This document shows positions 61,411 through 64,000 of a DNA stretch of 64,000 nt, one piece after another. How positions within the stretch are numbered: the stretch's first letter is position 1; each line of letters starts with the position of its first letter. Both the position numbers and the translations under genes were made by a program. The notes beneath the pieces are model-generated. The model was not told the origin of the DNA. It saw nothing but the letters and a program-made list of their open reading frames with translations, and searched no databases. Source of the stretch: JAJDOD01 sp039024895 (GTDB lineage: Bacteria > Pseudomonadota > Alphaproteobacteria > Rhodobacterales > Rhodobacteraceae); contig JBCCPJ010000017.1 of assembly GCA_039024895.1 (NCBI GenBank), positions 8,539 to 72,538 on the forward strand. The letters are read 5' to 3'.

Positions 61411-64000
61411 ATGGCGACGTCCTTTATCGGCCAAAAACGTTACCGGAAATATTTCGGCAAAATTCGCGAAGTCTTAGAGATGCCGAACCTGATTGAGGTT
61501 CAGAAATCCTCCTATGACCTTTTCCTGAACTCGGGCGACCAACCTGACCCTCTCGACGGGGAAGGTATTATGGGCGTTTTCCAGTCCGTATTCCCGATCA
61601 AAGACTTCAACGAGACGGCAGTCCTCGAGTTTGTGAAATACGAGCTTGAGAAGCCCAAATACGACGTTGAGGAGTGCCAGCAACGCGACATGACCTACAG
61701 CGCGCCGCTGAAGGTCACCCTCCGTCTGATCGTATTCGACGTTGACGAAGACACGGGCGCAAAATCGGTCAAAGACATCAAAGAACAAGACGTGTTCATG
61801 GGCGACATGCCTCTGATGACGCCGAACGGCACGTTTATCGTGAACGGTACCGAACGCGTGATCGTCTCCCAGATGCACCGCTCGCCCGGTGTTTTCTTCG
61901 ATCACGATAAAGGCAAAACCCATGCGTCGGGTAAGTTGTTGTTTGCTTGCCGGATTATCCCCTATCGCGGCTCTTGGCTCGACTTTGAGTTCGACGCGAA
62001 GGACATCGTCTTCGCGAGGATCGACCGTCGCCGCAAACTTCCTGTGACGACGCTCCTCTACTCGCTTGGCCTAGACCAGGAAGGCATCATGGATGCCTAT
62101 TACGACACAGTCGGCTACAAGTACAAAAAGAACAAAGGCTGGGTTAACGCTTTCTTCCCGGATCGCGTGCGCGGGACTCGTCCAACTTTTGACCTTGTTG
62201 ATGCCAAATCCGGCGACGTCTTTGCCCCTGCGGGTGAGAAGGTAACGCCACGCTCCGTCAAGAAAATCAAAGACGAGGGCAAGATTACCGACCTCTTGGT
62301 GCCGTTTGACCAGATTGTCGGCAAGTTTGTCGCAAAGGACATCATCAATGAAGAAACCGGCGCAATCTATGTTGAAGCCGGCGATGAACTGACGTGGGAA
62401 CTCGACAAGGACGGTGAAGTGAGCGGCGGCTCTTTGAAGGAGCTGATGGACGCGGGCATCACCGATATCCCCGTTCTCGACATCGATAATGTCAACGTTG
62501 GTCCGTATATCCGTAACACCGTGGCAGCAGACAAGAACATGGATCGCGAAAGCGCTCTCATGGATATTTACCGCGTCATGCGCCCGGGCGAACCGCCCAC
62601 CGTCGACGCGGCGTCTGCTCTGTTTGATACGCTGTTCTTCGACAGCGAGCGCTATGATCTATCAGCGGTTGGCCGCGTGAAGATGAACATGCGTCTCGCG
62701 CTCGACGCGGAAGATACCGTCCGGACACTCCGCAAGGAAGATATCGTTGCCTGTATTAAGGCGCTTGTCGAACTCCGTGACGGCAAGGGCGACATCGATG
62801 ACATCGACCATCTCGGCAACCGGCGGGTGCGGTCGGTCGGAGAGTTGATGGAGAACCAGTACCGTGTGGGCCTCCTTCGCATGGAACGCGCGATCAAGGA
62901 ACGGATGTCATCGGTCGAAATCGACACGGTGATGCCCCAGGATCTGATTAATGCCAAGCCTGCCGCAGCCGCTGTGCGAGAGTTCTTTGGTTCGTCTCAG
63001 CTGTCCCAGTTCATGGACCAGACCAACCCGCTCTCGGAAGTCACCCACAAGCGGCGTCTCTCGGCGCTTGGGCCAGGCGGCCTGACCCGTGAACGTGCAG
63101 GCTTTGAGGTGCGCGACGTGCACCCAACCCATTATGGTCGGATGTGCCCGATTGAGACGCCGGAAGGGCCGAATATCGGTCTGATAAACTCGCTCGCCAC
63201 GTTTGCACGCGTTAACAAGTACGGCTTCATTGAAACGCCCTATCGTAAGGTCGAAGGTTCGGTGGTGACGGACGAAGTCCAGTACATGTCCGCGACCGAA
63301 GAAATGCGGCACGTGGTGGCGCAGGCCAATGCCAAACTGGATGAGAGTGGCAAGTTCGAGAACGAGATGGTGAACACCCGCCAGTCGGGCGAGTATACCC
63401 TTTCAGCCACCGAAAACGTTGATCTGATTGACGTCTCACCGAAGCAGCTTGTGTCTGTCGCGGCCTCGCTGATCCCATTCCTTGAGAACGATGACGCGAA
63501 CCGTGCATTGATGGGCTCGAACATGCAGCGTCAGGCGGTGCCGTTGTTGCAAGCGGAAGCGCCTTTGGTCGGAACGGGCATCGAAGGCAAGGTTGCCATC
63601 GACTCGGGCGCGGCCATACAGGCGAAGCGTGCGGGCATCATCGACCAGGTCGACGCCCAGCGGATCGTGGTCCGTGCAACGGCAGATCTCGAACCCGGTG
63701 ATCCGGGCGTCGACATCTATCGTTTGCGAAAGTTCCAGCGCTCGAACCAGAACACCTGCATCAATCAGCGCCCGCTGGTGAAAGTGGGTGATACGGTCGG
63801 CAAGGGCGAGGTCATCGCCGATGGTCCGTCGACGGATATCGGTGAACTCGCGCTCGGTAAGAACGTGGTTGTCGCGTTCATGCCGTGGAATGGCTACAAC
63901 TACGAAGACTCGATCCTGATCTCCGAGCGTATCGTGCGCGATGACGTCTTCACCTCGATCCACATCGAGGAGTTCGAAGTCGCCGCCCGTGACACCAAAC
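61411..64000 (+). CDS. rpoB: RNA polymerase subunit beta, partial
   Basis: This is the N-terminal 863 residues of RpoB; the gene runs off the right edge and rpoC would be expected next. The protein opens MATSFIGQKRYRKYFGKI and contains the rifampicin-binding region: FGSSQLSQFMDQTNPLSEV and HKRRLSALGPGGL have wild-type residues at the positions that mutate to resistance. A typical RMCPIETPEGPNIGL follows. The gene lies far from rplJL, on the opposite strand. Confidence 0.98.
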   Translation, partial: MATSFIGQKRYRKYFGKIREVLEMPNLIEVQKSSYDLFLNSGDQPDPLDGEGIMGVFQSVFPIKDFNETAVLEFVKYELEKPKYDVEECQQRDMTYSAPLKVTLRLIVFDVDEDTGAKSVKDIKEQDVFMGDMPLMTPNGTFIVNGTERVIVSQMHRSPGVFFDHDKGKTHASGKLLFACRIIPYRGSWLDFEFDAKDIVFARIDRRRKLPVTTLLYSLGLDQEGIMDAYYDTVGYKYKKNKGWVNAFFPDRVRGTRPTFDLVDAKSGDVFAPAGEKVTPRSVKKIKDEGKITDLLVPFDQIVGKFVAKDIINEETGAIYVEAGDELTWELDKDGEVSGGSLKELMDAGITDIPVLDIDNVNVGPYIRNTVAADKNMDRESALMDIYRVMRPGEPPTVDAASALFDTLFFDSERYDLSAVGRVKMNMRLALDAEDTVRTLRKEDIVACIKALVELRDGKGDIDDIDHLGNRRVRSVGELMENQYRVGLLRMERAIKERMSSVEIDTVMPQDLINAKPAAAAVREFFGSSQLSQFMDQTNPLSEVTHKRRLSALGPGGLTRERAGFEVRDVHPTHYGRMCPIETPEGPNIGLINSLATFARVNKYGFIETPYRKVEGSVVTDEVQYMSATEEMRHVVAQANAKLDESGKFENEMVNTRQSGEYTLSATENVDLIDVSPKQLVSVAASLIPFLENDDANRALMGSNMQRQAVPLLQAEAPLVGTGIEGKVAIDSGAAIQAKRAGIIDQVDAQRIVVRATADLEPGDPGVDIYRLRKFQRSNQNTCINQRPLVKVGDTVGKGEVIADGPSTDIGELALGKNVVVAFMPWNGYNYEDSILISERIVRDDVFTSIHIEEFEVAARDTK

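Noticed and set aside
61219..61434. 71-residue minus-strand ORF before rpoB
   Set aside because: It overlaps the rpoB start and is basic and low-complexity, typical of chance ORFs in a leader.
1..64000. CRISPR arrays, tRNA or rRNA genes, mobile elements, biosynthetic clusters
   Set aside because: No regular repeats, no cloverleaf with TTCGA-type loop outside coding regions, no transposase, integrase or phage protein, and no NRPS/PKS were seen.

Overview
The window is a gene-dense stretch of chromosome from an alphaproteobacterium, most likely a marine member of the Rhodobacterales (Roseobacter group). The evidence is family-level: mutM, enoyl-CoA hydratase, rpsT, a rhodanese protein, dnaA, dnaN and recF in that local order; a ubiE-ubiB pair divergent from mutM; a 590-residue acyl-CoA dehydrogenase of the roseobacter type; glcDEF; a two-domain ALDH16 enzyme, a type characterised from Loktanella; and MerR-type control of beta-oxidation genes. 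I saw no rRNA, tRNA, CRISPR array, insertion sequence, integrase or phage gene. Nearly everything is core metabolism or information processing.

Layout. 1-4.2 kb: a minus-strand fatty-acid operon (MerR regulator, acyl-CoA dehydrogenase, small ribbon-helix-helix-like protein, GST, thiolase running off the edge) with an inverted repeat upstream and a second MerR gene. 4.3-6.6 kb: two hotdog thioesterases and a MATE exporter, joined by 4-base overlaps. 6.7-11.2 kb: pyrD-DUF952, an exported 5'-nucleotidase, YqgE/AlgH and a stand-alone DsbD alpha domain. 11.3-21.3 kb: a long minus-strand run pyrB, tail-anchored protein, pseudo-dihydroorotase, plsY, small ORF, UDG, moaB, RND adaptor, RND pump. 21.5-24.4 kb: rsmE, membrane protein, gshA. 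24.4-27.6 kb: ubiA, OmpA-family protein, coiled-coil membrane protein. 27.7-35.2 kb: gyrB, small exported protein, aroQ, DUF3228, trhO, pncA, hypothetical gene, icd. 35.2-43.9 kb: rplL and rplJ with a structured leader, ubiB-ubiE, mutM, enoyl-CoA hydratase, rpsT, rhodanese, dnaA and a TauE-like exporter that seems to start at CTG. 43.9-48.4 kb: photolyase family gene, then dnaN-recF-lysE. 48.4-52.3 kb: glcDEF behind a promoter that overlaps a palindrome. 52.4-55.1 kb: two exported trypsin-like proteases, Hsp20 and a membrane protein. 55.1-61.0 kb: hydrolase-OsmC fusion, deoC, ALDH16, and an EEP-family nuclease. 61.4 kb to the end: rpoB, cut by the window edge.

Points that stand out. (1) rplJ-rplL sit about 25 kb from rpoB on the opposite strand, with neither rplKA nor rpoB beside them, and gyrB is not next to recF; this implies rearrangement around the dnaA region (or an assembly join). 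(2) The dihydroorotase homologue beside pyrB has lost its metal ligands and is separated from pyrB by a tail-anchored membrane protein. (3) The MerR operon and glcDEF each have a clear palindromic operator candidate. (4) The family-4-like UDG lacks most of its Fe-S cysteines. (5) Two secreted chymotrypsin-fold proteases lie in tandem next to Hsp20. I found no wholly novel multi-gene system; the pyrB / tail-anchored protein / pseudo-DHOase group is the best candidate for undescribed biology.
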